Source: Collinsella aerofaciens
GTDB lineage: Bacteria; Actinomycetota; Coriobacteriia; Coriobacteriales; Coriobacteriaceae
Length of the DNA stretch: 64,000 nt
Direction of reading: 5' to 3'
Assembly (NCBI RefSeq): GCF_009876115.1
Contig: NZ_WWSY01000012.1
Coordinates: 8,961 to 72,960, forward strand
Shown: positions 37,807-47,985 of the stretch, piece after piece
Position numbering within the stretch: position 1 is the first letter of the stretch
Layout of the letters: the number at the start of each line of letters is the position of its first letter
Position numbers and translations under genes: made by a program
Notes under the pieces: generated by a model
The model's input: only the letters and a program-made list of their open reading frames with translations
Database searches by the model: none
What the model was told of the DNA's origin: nothing

Positions 37807-38769
37807 CTAGTCCACAATGACAAGGAATGTCGTGTAGAGACCCAGATGGAGCCTGTCGCTGTTTTCGATTTCCACCGGGGGATAGATCTTGCCGGGCTCG
37901 CGTTGGTCGCGCGGCGGCTCAATCACAATATCGCCGTCGCCCGCACCCGATTCGAGCACTATGCCGTTGGTCGATCCAAGGCCCTGGGCGTACCAGTGCT
38001 CACCCTCAAGCCAAATGCGAAGATGCTCGCGTGATGCGTCGGCGCCCACATCGGTGATGCTGGGCGAGGTTTTGGGCAAAGAACCAATCACGGTGCCGCG
38101 CGGATCGCGTGTGAGGGGATGGATTTGCATGTCGACGCAGTTGTCGGCATGTGTCCTGAGCAGACCGAGGTTGGGGGCGACGGTGCGTGGCTGCTCCAGG
38201 CTGCCCATAAAGCCACGTCCGACGGTAGTTTCGGTGGTGCCAAAGTGCCCGCCCGTCTTGCTGTCGCAAAAGCGCTCGACGGTGGCCACGCCTTGAACGG
38301 GATCGGCAAGTGCACCCGTTGCCACAAAGAGCATCAAGAAGAGCGTGCTTTTCTCGCGCACGGCATTGCCGTCAAAGTTGTCGATGCGATTGAGGGCATT
38401 TGCATATAGGCGGCTGTCCAGTTTGTAGCTGGCGAGAGCCGACATCATTTCGTTGGCGGCCGGACCGCGATAGTGCTCGGCGATTGCCCGATAGGCGGAC
38501 TCGCCGCCGCCGAGCTTGCTGCAGATTGCCGAGGAAAGGTTGAGCGTGGTGACGGTAAAGTCGCTGTAGATGGAGGGCGCGCACTGGTCAGGCTTGCGAT
38601 GGACGATGTAACGGGTGAGATACGAGCGGTTGGAAGAGCATTTCTCGAGCAGGGTACTGCCGAGATAAGAGTTTCCATTGATGAGCATTCGGGCGATCTC
38701 GAGATGTTTAAGACCGCCGAACGAGCGAATATCGTTATAGAGGACCGAGCAAGGCGTCTCTGCTGCCAC
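37807..38769 (-). CDS. FHA-domain protein
   Basis: A 320-residue soluble protein. The C-terminal third is a forkhead-associated domain, a phosphothreonine-binding module, with GTVIGSLPKTSPSITDVG, the SREHLRIW block and LGSTNGIVL. The N-terminal two thirds are mainly helical and not recognised (with NRIDNFDGNAVREKSTLF). Position next to a Ser/Thr kinase suggests it reads that kinase's phosphorylation, as FHA/kinase pairs do in actinobacteria. GTG 38769 is chosen because AAAGGAGGT lies 5 bases before it. Confidence 0.85.
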   Translation of the reverse strand: MAAETPCSVLYNDIRSFGGLKHLEIARMLINGNSYLGSTLLEKCSSNRSYLTRYIVHRKPDQCAPSIYSDFTVTTLNLSSAICSKLGGGESAYRAIAEHYRGPAANEMMSALASYKLDSRLYANALNRIDNFDGNAVREKSTLFLMLFVATGALADPVQGVATVERFCDSKTGGHFGTTETTVGRGFMGSLEQPRTVAPNLGLLRTHADNCVDMQIHPLTRDPRGTVIGSLPKTSPSITDVGADASREHLRIWLEGEHWYAQGLGSTNGIVLESGAGDGDIVIEPPRDQREPGKIYPPVEIENSDRLHLGLYTTFLVIVD

Positions 38770-38948
38770 GGATACCTCCTTTGATTGCTTCCTAGCCAAT
38801 ATGGCGATAGGAATTAATGGCCCCCGGTGGGCGACGTATTAAATGGCTGCGCAATATATAGCGTAACCAAAGCAACATTATAGGCCACATGTTCGAAATT
38901 GCAGGAAGACTGAGAGATTTGGTTTGGACTGGACGGAAATCCCCCTCT
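38770..38948. other. Upstream region of the FHA gene
   Basis: This is an AT-richer intergenic interval between the FHA gene and array cluster 7. It must carry the FHA promoter on the minus strand, but I cannot point to a convincing -35/-10 pair. Confidence 0.4.
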
Positions 38949-39086
38949 GTCTTGATCTATAACAATTAGGACCGATTTTACTCGGTAACTGTTACAGATT
39001 GAGACGTTTGTGAACCGTGTCGACCGTTTGTCTCGATCTGTAACACGTAGAGGAAGATTTGCCCTGTAGATGTTACAGATTGAGAC
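38949..39086. repeat. Hairpin array cluster 7 (family A, 2 units)
   Basis: Units at 38949-39005 and 39030-39086, spaced 81 bp, between the divergent FHA and helicase genes. The first unit has an internal second stem ACCGA/TCGGT. Confidence 0.92.
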
Positions 39087-39368
39087 AATCGGCCGGGCCC
39101 ACCTCGGGCCCGCCGCGTCCGCCTCGTCATCTGTGGTTTACGTGGGGGCATGCGAAGCGCGGGTATACTAACCGGCGGCGAATCTGCTCCATCGCTTAGG
39201 GCCGCTGCGTCTGGACGGCGCGTGATAGGGCTGCCAAAGCGATCGCCAGCGTGCTGAGCAACGTCCTCTCTGTGCGCACCTGTTTTGTATGTATTAGCGC
39301 ACTACCAAGCACGCCCCGCGCGGCTGCATGCCGTGCCCATAACGCGTGCAGATAAGGAACAACAACAT
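39087..39368 (+). promoter_or_regulatory. Promoter and long leader of the DEAD-box helicase gene
   Basis: TATACT at 39164-39169 is a good -10; a matching -35 is weak. Transcription from it would give a leader of about 195 bases before ATG 39369. Long leaders are known for cold-induced helicase genes such as E. coli deaD, so post-transcriptional control is possible. Confidence 0.4.
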
Positions 39369-41567
<2,199 letters not shown>

Positions 41568-41596
41568 CATACGCATCGCACGCTAGCGTGAGACAA

Positions 41597-41635
41597 ACAA
41601 AAGGGCCCGAGCAAACAACGCTCGGGCCCTTTTGT
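41597..41635. terminator. Strong terminator after the helicase gene
   Basis: ACAAAAGGGCCCGAGC and GCTCGGGCCCTTTTGT are perfect 16-bp arms around a 7-base loop, with A and T runs on both sides, so it can act in both directions. Confidence 0.92.
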
Positions 41636-42185
41636 TTACCGTGTCCATCGCTAATCCAAACGTGATTTTCTCGGGAATGCATCTGGGGGATGCCGAGGAC
41701 CTATTTTCTGTCATGCGGCAATGGGTCCCATGGGGTGCGTCGTGCATTTTTGGAGTATTCAGCAGCTCTAGTTGGTTGCATACGATTCGGTATTGCCAAC
41801 GGCGGCCTTCGGATATCCCTAGCGAGCGTTCCGAGTCAGATTTCGCCGTTTTCCGGAGCAGGGGCGCGTCATTCTCGCCATGTCGGGACTTAGAATGATA
41901 CGGCGCCCTACAGTTTTGCCCACCCGCGGCGGTGCTGGCGCGGTCACGTTGCAGAATACTCCGTTTTTTGCACGGGCCAGGATGGGGTACCTCAGGAGAA
42001 CACGGCGGTATCCCGTAAATATATACAATCTGTACCGTAATTAATACAAAACGAAGAGGCAGACAGCGTAGGGTGGGTGCATTGGGGTGTTTGGTGCACC
42101 AAAACGGGGATCCCACGTACCGTATACTCTGGCTGGATGTGAAAACGGCTTGACGCGTCGCCAGGCGTAGGGGGAGGGTGCCTCG
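41636..42185. other. 550-bp intergenic region with an operator-like palindrome
   Basis: I find no supportable gene. The one distinct structure is the perfect palindrome TTTGGTGCACCAAA at 42090-42103, about 80 bases before the flavodoxin-like gene; TATACT at about 42123-42128 may be its -10. Open frames here lack ribosome sites and family features. Confidence 0.5.
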
Positions 42186-42947
42186 ATGGACGTATTCGAA
42201 ATTGTGTTTAGTCCGACGGGTGGAACGCGGAAGGTGTCTGGCCTTGTGGCCGGGGCGCTGGACAAAAATACCGTTACCGTCGATCTGACCGATAGCGGGC
42301 TAGATTTCAGCGCCGTCTCGATGACTGAGGACGACGTGGCCGTAATCTCTGTGCCGGCGTATGCCGGTAGAATCCCGGCTGTGGTGGCTGACCGGTTGGG
42401 CATAGTGCGCGGCAACGGGGCTCGGACTGTTTTGGTTTGTGTATACGGAAACCGCGCGTTTGAGGACACGCTCGTAGAGTTGGAGGACGTTGCGAAGCGC
42501 GCCGGATTTAGGGTGGTCGCAGCGGTTTCTGCTATTGCTGAGCATTCCGTTGCTCGTCAGTTTGCTGCTGGGCGACCGGATGCGCAGGATGCGGCGCAGC
42601 TCGCAGAGTTTGCGCAGCAAATTCAGCAGAAGCTGTTGGCTGAGGATGCATCCGAGCCCTCTATTCCCGGCAATCGTCCTTATAAACAAGCTGGAGGTCA
42701 CCGCATGGCACCCGAGGCAACAGAGGATTGCGTCTCCTGCGGTGCATGCGCCGCGGCGTGCCCCGTTTGCGCTATCGACAAGGGCGACCCCAAGCGAGCA
42801 GCTGACGAGGCGTGTATCTCCTGCATGCGCTGTATCGCCGTATGTCCGCGAGGCGCTCGCAAGCTTGATCCCAACAAGCTATCCGCTGTTTCCCAGATGC
42901 TGAGCAAGGTTTGCGTCGTGCGGAAGGAATGCGAACTCTTCATCTAG
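42186..42947 (+). CDS. Flavodoxin/ferredoxin fusion (EFR1-type)
   Basis: A 253-residue electron carrier. The N-terminal flavodoxin-like domain (about residues 1-150) starts with FSPTGGTRKVS, a variant of the FMN-phosphate loop. The C-terminal part has two 4Fe-4S motifs, CVSCGACAAACPVCAI and CISCMRCIAVCPRGA (about 180-225). This layout is that of EFR1-family ferrodoxins in gut anaerobes, whose partners are unknown. ATG 42186 follows GGGGGAGGGTGCC. Confidence 0.85.
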   Translation: MDVFEIVFSPTGGTRKVSGLVAGALDKNTVTVDLTDSGLDFSAVSMTEDDVAVISVPAYAGRIPAVVADRLGIVRGNGARTVLVCVYGNRAFEDTLVELEDVAKRAGFRVVAAVSAIAEHSVARQFAAGRPDAQDAAQLAEFAQQIQQKLLAEDASEPSIPGNRPYKQAGGHRMAPEATEDCVSCGACAAACPVCAIDKGDPKRAADEACISCMRCIAVCPRGARKLDPNKLSAVSQMLSKVCVVRKECELFI

Positions 42948-43070
42948 CGCATACGAAATTGGTGCAATGGGGCCAGAGCAAGGAGTGTCCCTGGGTGCCG
43001 GCAGAAAAGGAACGTCCCCAAGTGCCGCTTAAATACCGTTTATCGAAGAAAAAATACCGCTCACCGGTCA
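42948..43070. repeat. Direct repeat with GTCCC/GTGCCG core
   Basis: Two imperfect tandem copies of about 32 bp (AGGAGTGTCCCTGGGTGCCG... at about 42980 and AGGAACGTCCCCAAGTGCCG at about 43008) lie just after the flavodoxin-like gene. They resemble the GTCCCC hairpin after gltD. Confidence 0.5.
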
Positions 43071-43076
43071 TAATGA

Positions 43077-43104
43077 TTGTTCTGGCTTTGGGCTTGTCTA
43101 CAAT
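43077..43104 (+). promoter_or_regulatory. Promoter of the alpha-glucoside PTS operon
   Basis: TTGTTC (43077-43082) and TACAAT (43099-43104) are separated by 16 bases. Transcription would start about 15-20 bases before the candidate antiterminator site. Confidence 0.55.
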
Positions 43105-43125
43105 AGCTCCCGTAAAAAGAAATGC

Positions 43126-43210
43126 GGAAGGTTACCGAGTCCCTCGGACGTGGGCCTAACCAAAGTCTTTGAACGGATGTGTCTCTATGGACGCATTCGC
43201 TTGATTTTGG
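43126..43210 (+). promoter_or_regulatory. Candidate BglG/LicT antiterminator target and attenuator hairpin
   Basis: A sequence resembling a ribonucleic antiterminator (43126-43161: GGAAGGTTACCGAG ... GGGCCTAACC) is followed by a hairpin whose arms CGGATGTGTC and GACGCATTCG (43174-43199) pair over 10 bp with two G-U pairs, then CTTGATTTT. The encoded BglG-type protein two genes downstream fits this arrangement. The classical RAT normally overlaps the terminator stem; that overlap is not seen, so the model is tentative. Confidence 0.5.
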
Positions 43211-43241
43211 TTGGGCTATATTTATGAAGGGACATGCCACC

Positions 43242-43754
43242 ATGGGTTTCTTTTCTCGCCTGATGGGCGGTTCGGATGAGCAGAAGACTGCAACTTCCGA
43301 GTTCGAAATCCTCGCTCCCGTTTCCGGCGAGCTTGTTCATCTGGAAAAAACCAATGACCCCGCTTTTAGCAGCCGTGCCGTGGGCGATGGCGTTGCCGTG
43401 GTTCCCCAAGAGGGAACGGTGTGCGCTCCTGTCTCCGGTACCGTCGCGGCGCTGTTCCCGACCGAGCACGCGCTGGGTATCATGTCCGACGACAGCTCTG
43501 CTCAGGTGATGCTGCATATCGGAATCGACACTGTTAAACTTGAGGGCAAGGGCTTCCATGCGCTTGTTGCTCAGGGTGACCATGTCGACGCGGGCCAGCC
43601 CCTCGTCGAGGTCGATTTCGACGCGGTCCGCGCCGCCGGCTTCGATCCCACGGTCTTCGTTATCGTGTGCGAGCGTTCGGAGAACTCGACTCTTCGTGAG
43701 CACGCTTCCGGCCCTGTTGCTGTTAAAGAGCCTGTCGTCTGGCTTTCCGAGTAA
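43242..43754 (+). CDS. PTS EIIA component, glucose type
   Basis: A 170-residue EIIA-Glc-family phosphocarrier. The two active-site histidines are His76 (TEHALG) and His92 (LHIGIDTV), matching His75 and His90 of E. coli EIIA-Glc; GLVxEGxGF-like and APVSG blocks are present. It would pass phosphate from HPr to EIIB domains. It is the only EIIA in the window although three EIIB/EIIC permeases without EIIA are present. ATG 43242 is preferred, with AAGGGA upstream. Confidence 0.92.
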   Translation: MGFFSRLMGGSDEQKTATSEFEILAPVSGELVHLEKTNDPAFSSRAVGDGVAVVPQEGTVCAPVSGTVAALFPTEHALGIMSDDSSAQVMLHIGIDTVKLEGKGFHALVAQGDHVDAGQPLVEVDFDAVRAAGFDPTVFVIVCERSENSTLREHASGPVAVKEPVVWLSE

Positions 43755-43772
43755 ATTCTTGTGGTGGGTACC

Positions 43773-44627
43773 GTGGTTATCAAGCGAGTTTTCAACAACA
43801 ACGTCGCAATGGTCACTTCGGACGATGGCCCTGAGCTCATCGTCATCGGTCGAGGCCTCTGCTTTGGCCGTCATGCCGGCGATGCCATCGACGAGGCATC
43901 GGTCGAAAAGACCTACGCGTTGCAGGAGGGAACTTCTCAGGATTCGCGTACGATTGACCGCTTGGCACATCTTTTAGAGTCCATCCCCACCGTCAACCTC
44001 GTGATTTCCGAGGACATCGTTCAGATGCTTCGTCGAGAGCTCAATGTTGATATCAACGACAAGATTCTCATTGCTCTCGCAGACCATATCAGCCTTGCTT
44101 TGGAGCGCGAGCGCAAGGGCGTCCCCTGCGAGAATCCGTTGCTGCTCGAGATCCAGCAGTTCTATCGCAAGGAGTATGCGCTTGCGGGCCGTGCGCTGCA
44201 GATTGTCAAGGAGTATATGGGCATCCAGATGAGCGAAGAAGAGCAGGGTTTTATTACGCTGCATATCGTCAACGCCACCATGCCGCAACGCTCCGACCGT
44301 CTCATCATCTCGGTCCAGCTTGTTCGCGACGTGCTCACGATTGTTTCCGAGCGCTATGCTACGACCCTCGATGACACCTCGCTGCCCTATGAGCGTTTCG
44401 TTCGTCACCTGCAGTTTTTCGCACAGCGAGCGCTCGATCCTGCGGCCGGGCAAATCAATGGCGACGCGCTGTTCCGAATCGATGAAACGGCGTATCCGTG
44501 CGCATTCTCGTGCGCGGACGCCATAGCTGCCCACTTGTCGTCTACCTATAACGTTGTCGTTACCGATGCCGAGAAGAGTTATCTCGCATATCACATTGTT
44601 AACCTGCTTGGAGAACCTGGTCTCTAG
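43773..44627 (+). CDS. BglG/LicT-family transcription antiterminator
   Basis: A 284-residue RNA-binding antiterminator. The N-terminal CAT domain (about residues 1-55) starts IKRVFNNNVAMV with GRGLCFGRHAGD, and is followed by two PTS regulation domains: PRD1 (about 65-170, with ISLALERERKG) and PRD2 (about 175-284, with TLHI and YLAYHIVNL). PTS-dependent phosphorylation of PRD histidines is the family's control mechanism. The start is uncertain: GTG 43773 gives the family N terminus and has GGTGGG before it; GTG 43761 would add four residues. Confidence 0.88.
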   Translation: MVIKRVFNNNVAMVTSDDGPELIVIGRGLCFGRHAGDAIDEASVEKTYALQEGTSQDSRTIDRLAHLLESIPTVNLVISEDIVQMLRRELNVDINDKILIALADHISLALERERKGVPCENPLLLEIQQFYRKEYALAGRALQIVKEYMGIQMSEEEQGFITLHIVNATMPQRSDRLIISVQLVRDVLTIVSERYATTLDDTSLPYERFVRHLQFFAQRALDPAAGQINGDALFRIDETAYPCAFSCADAIAAHLSSTYNVVVTDAEKSYLAYHIVNLLGEPGL

Positions 44628-44726
44628 GCATAACGTGCCCACACATCGATTGATATAAGGCAGGGCTCACGGTCTTGTCTAGGGCACATCTGTCTTAATT
44701 TGCGGAAAAGGAAGGGGAGTACCGCT

Positions 44727-46343
44727 ATGACCGCAAAAAAGAAGTTCAATTTCAAAGCGCCGTTGGAGGTGTTCGCGAAGTCAATCGTCCAGCCGATGAT
44801 GTATCTCTCGGTTGCCGGCATTCTGCTCATCGTGGGCATTATTCTGACCAACAAGACCATTTGCGCCTTGATCCCCGTACTGGGCTCCGGTCCGTTCCAG
44901 CTTGTGGGCACCGTTGTCTATCAGTCGCTGATGTTTATCATCAACAACCTCTCGATTCTGTTCTGCGTGGGCATCGCCGGCGCCATGGCAAAGAAGAACA
45001 AGGGCCATGCTTCGCTGATTGCCCTGATGTCGTTCTTCCTGTTCCTGCAGGCTAACAACATCGTGCTCAACGCCACCGGCTCTCTTGCCGAAGCGAGCGG
45101 CATGCTCGGTCTTACCGGAACCGGCCAGAGCACCGTTATGGGCATTCAGGTGCTCGATACCGGCGTGTTTGGCGGCATCATTCTTGGTTGCATCACCGGT
45201 GCCGTGTTCAACAAGTACTCGAACAAGCAGTTCCCCATTGCCCTTTCGATGTTCTCGGGCGTTCGTTTTCCGTTCCTGATCATGATTATCATTTCCTGGA
45301 TCATGGGTGCTGGCTTCTGCATCGTTTGGCCTCCGGTTCAGGGTGCCATCTCCTCCGTTGCCGGCATCATTAAGGAGTCGGGCAACATCGGTCTGTTTAT
45401 CTACGGCATGCTCAACAAGCTGCTCGTTCCTACCGGTCTGCATCACCTCATCTACACCCCGTTCCAGTTCTCCGATGTGGGCGGCACCCTGACGCTGGGC
45501 GATCAGGTTATCGCCGGCGCCTATCCCATCCGTGTTGCCGAGATGGCAATGACGGGCCAGCCCTTCTCCGATAGCACCTATTTCAACAGCTACACCTTCA
45601 ACAACCTGTGGCCCTACATCGGTATCGGTCTCGCCTTTATCTTCACCGCTTACAAGGGGAACAAGGATAAGACCAAGGCCGTTATCATCCCGCTGATCAT
45701 CACCGCCGTGCTCTCCTGTGTCACCGAGCCCATGGACTTCCTCTTTGTCTTTGCCGCTCCCGTGCTCTTTGTTGTTCACTCGGTTCTTTCCGGTATCTTC
45801 CTGGTCCTGCTCAAGGTCCTCTCCGTGCCCGCTTCGACTGCAGGCGGCATCATCAACATCGTGGTTTCCAACCTGGTCCTTGGTGTCGATAAGACCAACT
45901 GGCCGATGATGCTCGTGCTCGGAGTCGTCAACGCCGCTCTGTACTTCTTCCTCTTCACCTTCCTTATTAAGAAGCTCAACCTCCACACGCCTGGCCGCGA
46001 GGAGGAGTCCGAGCTCGCCGAGTCCGTTGCCGAGGGCGAGGCCGCCGCGTCTGTCGCGGTGAAGCAGGGCGCTGTTGCCGCAGCTCCCGCAGAGGGCGTC
46101 GATGCAGGTATTGCCGACCTGGTCGCAGGTCTTGGCGGCAAGGACAACATCGAGGAGCTCGAGAACTGCTTTACACGTCTTCGCGTGAACGTTAAGAACC
46201 CGGACCTCATCGATGAGAACCTCATCAACCACGTGCCCAACAGCGGCATCAACCGCAACGGCAACAATATCCAGATCATCTTTGGCATGAAGGTCGCCGA
46301 GATGCGCGACAAGGTCGAAAACGCAATTGAGAAGGAGCAGTAA
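44727..46343 (+). CDS. PTS EIICB component, alpha-glucoside/maltose type
   Basis: A 538-residue permease with EIIC first (about residues 10-420, about ten membrane helices, with GLHHLIYTPFQFSDVGG and CVTEPMDFLFVFAAP) and EIIB at the C terminus (about 455-538, phosphocysteine in LENCFTRLRV). The order C-B and these blocks match the maltose/alpha-glucoside EII proteins (MalX/GlvC type). It would import the disaccharide as its 6-phosphate for the GH4 enzyme encoded 4 bases downstream. ATG 44727 follows GGAAGGGGAG. Confidence 0.9.
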   Translation: MTAKKKFNFKAPLEVFAKSIVQPMMYLSVAGILLIVGIILTNKTICALIPVLGSGPFQLVGTVVYQSLMFIINNLSILFCVGIAGAMAKKNKGHASLIALMSFFLFLQANNIVLNATGSLAEASGMLGLTGTGQSTVMGIQVLDTGVFGGIILGCITGAVFNKYSNKQFPIALSMFSGVRFPFLIMIIISWIMGAGFCIVWPPVQGAISSVAGIIKESGNIGLFIYGMLNKLLVPTGLHHLIYTPFQFSDVGGTLTLGDQVIAGAYPIRVAEMAMTGQPFSDSTYFNSYTFNNLWPYIGIGLAFIFTAYKGNKDKTKAVIIPLIITAVLSCVTEPMDFLFVFAAPVLFVVHSVLSGIFLVLLKVLSVPASTAGGIINIVVSNLVLGVDKTNWPMMLVLGVVNAALYFFLFTFLIKKLNLHTPGREEESELAESVAEGEAAASVAVKQGAVAAAPAEGVDAGIADLVAGLGGKDNIEELENCFTRLRVNVKNPDLIDENLINHVPNSGINRNGNNIQIIFGMKVAEMRDKVENAIEKEQ

Positions 46344-46346
46344 ACA

Positions 46347-47729
46347 ATGATCATTACTCTGTGTGGTGGCGGATCCACCTTTACCCCTGGCATCGTCAAG
46401 TCCATCGCTCTGCGCAAGGACGAGCTCGACGTTGACGAGATTCGTCTGTACGACATCAACGAGGAGCGCCAGCGCAAGATCGGCGTGCTCGTGGACTGGA
46501 TTCTGCACGAGGACCTCGGCCTGGACATCAAGCTCACGGTGACCACCGACAAGGAGACGGCTTTTACCGACGCGAGCTTCGTGTTTGCCCAGATGCGCGT
46601 GGGCGGCTACGCCATGCGCGAGCAGGACGAGAAGATTCCGCTGCGCCATGGCTGCGTGGGCCAGGAGACCTGCGGTTGCGGCGGCCTTGCCTACGGCATG
46701 CGCACCATCTTCCCCATGGTCGAGCTGATCGATGACGTCGAGAAGTACGCCAAGAAGGACTACTGGATTCTCAACTACTCCAACCCTGCTGCCATCGTCT
46801 CCGAGGGCTGCCGTGTGTTGCGTCCCAACGCTCGCATCATCAACATCTGCGACATGCCGATCGCGATCATCGACGTGGTTTGCGCCGCACTCGATATCGA
46901 CAAGAAGGATGTCGAGTACGATTACTTTGGCCTCAACCACTTTGGCTGGTTCACCTCGATTCGCCACAAGGGCGAGGAGGTGCTCCCGCAGCTGCGCGAG
47001 TACATCAAGGAGCACGAGATTCTGCTGCCCGATTCGTACCTCAAGGGCATGGGCTCGCTGATGCCCAAGAAGCCCGAGGAGGCCACTGACGAGCACCCCG
47101 AGCAGAACCGCCACACCAAGGGCAGCTGGTACTACGTCTGGAAGGGCGAGTACGAGATCATGGAGTGCTTCCCGGAGTACCTGCCCAACACGTATCTGAA
47201 CTACTACCTGCAGCAGAAGGAGTTCGTCGAGCATTCCAACCCCGAGCGCACCCGTGCTAACGAGGTTGAGGAGACACGCGAGAAGAACCTCTTCGACGGC
47301 ATCGACCACTACGAGAAGACTGGCGAGATCGACGAGAGCACGTTCTATGCGGGCAGCCACGGCGACTGGATTGCCGACCTGGCTATTGCTCTGAAGAACG
47401 ATACCAAGCAGCGCTTCCTGGTCATCTGCGAGAACAAGGGCGCTATCCCCAACATGCCCTACGACGCTATGGTCGAGCTGCCTGCCTACATTGGCAAGAA
47501 TGGCCCCGAGGTCATCAGCCGCGACAACATTCCGCTGTTCCAGCAGGGTCTTATGATGCAGCAGCTGAACTCCGAGAAGCTCGTGGTCGAGGCCACGATC
47601 GAGGGTTCGTACGAGAAGGCACTCAAGGCCTTTACGCTCAACAAGACCGTGCCGTCGATGAAGGTCGCCAAGGAAGTTCTCGACGACATGATCGAGGCCA
47701 ACAAGGGTTACTGGCCCGAGCTTAAGTAA
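46347..47729 (+). CDS. GH4 6-phospho-alpha-glucosidase
   Basis: A 460-residue NAD+- and Mn2+-dependent glycosidase. The dinucleotide fold begins CGGGSTFTPG; the metal-binding Cys is in NICDMP (about Cys168) and His in GLNHFGW (about His197). The CDMP signature is that of phospho-alpha-glucosidases such as GlvA and MalH, whereas phospho-beta-glucosidases have CN(V/I)P. It would split maltose 6-phosphate or related alpha-glucosides imported by the preceding EIICB. ATG 46347 follows AAGGAGCAGTAAAC. Confidence 0.93.
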   Translation: MIITLCGGGSTFTPGIVKSIALRKDELDVDEIRLYDINEERQRKIGVLVDWILHEDLGLDIKLTVTTDKETAFTDASFVFAQMRVGGYAMREQDEKIPLRHGCVGQETCGCGGLAYGMRTIFPMVELIDDVEKYAKKDYWILNYSNPAAIVSEGCRVLRPNARIINICDMPIAIIDVVCAALDIDKKDVEYDYFGLNHFGWFTSIRHKGEEVLPQLREYIKEHEILLPDSYLKGMGSLMPKKPEEATDEHPEQNRHTKGSWYYVWKGEYEIMECFPEYLPNTYLNYYLQQKEFVEHSNPERTRANEVEETREKNLFDGIDHYEKTGEIDESTFYAGSHGDWIADLAIALKNDTKQRFLVICENKGAIPNMPYDAMVELPAYIGKNGPEVISRDNIPLFQQGLMMQQLNSEKLVVEATIEGSYEKALKAFTLNKTVPSMKVAKEVLDDMIEANKGYWPELK

Positions 47730-47761
47730 AAGCAACAGGGTCGCTGACCGCATACCTAGAG

Positions 47762-47806
47762 CAATGCCCCGTCCACGTGATTGCGTGGACGGGGCATTGT
47801 CATTTG
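47762..47806. terminator. Terminator after the alpha-glucoside operon
   Basis: CAATGCCCCGTCCACG and CGTGGACGGGGCATTG form a perfect 16-bp stem with a 6-base loop, followed by TCATTT. Confidence 0.85.
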
Positions 47807-47985
47807 GTAACGCGTTTTATCAAATATGGCATTTATCTGCGGAAATGTTCGTTTTCACCGCTAAGGACGACGTTTCATACCGCCTGCCGAACCGTGTCGC
47901 TGCCAAACAATTTTATAGGTCAGTGTTGTGCGTGTAGCAACTTCGCTCGGTCTCGCCTCCGGGCTGCCATGTGAGAGGGGATCTT

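Noticed and set aside
41583..42116. 177-codon minus-strand frame downstream of the helicase
   Set aside because: It runs through the helicase terminator, has no good ribosome site and resembles no known protein.
44781..47753. 990-codon minus-strand open frame opposite the EIICB and GH4 genes
   Set aside because: Antisense shadow of two well-supported genes; its composition (runs of Leu/Val/Asp) reflects the opposite strand's codons.
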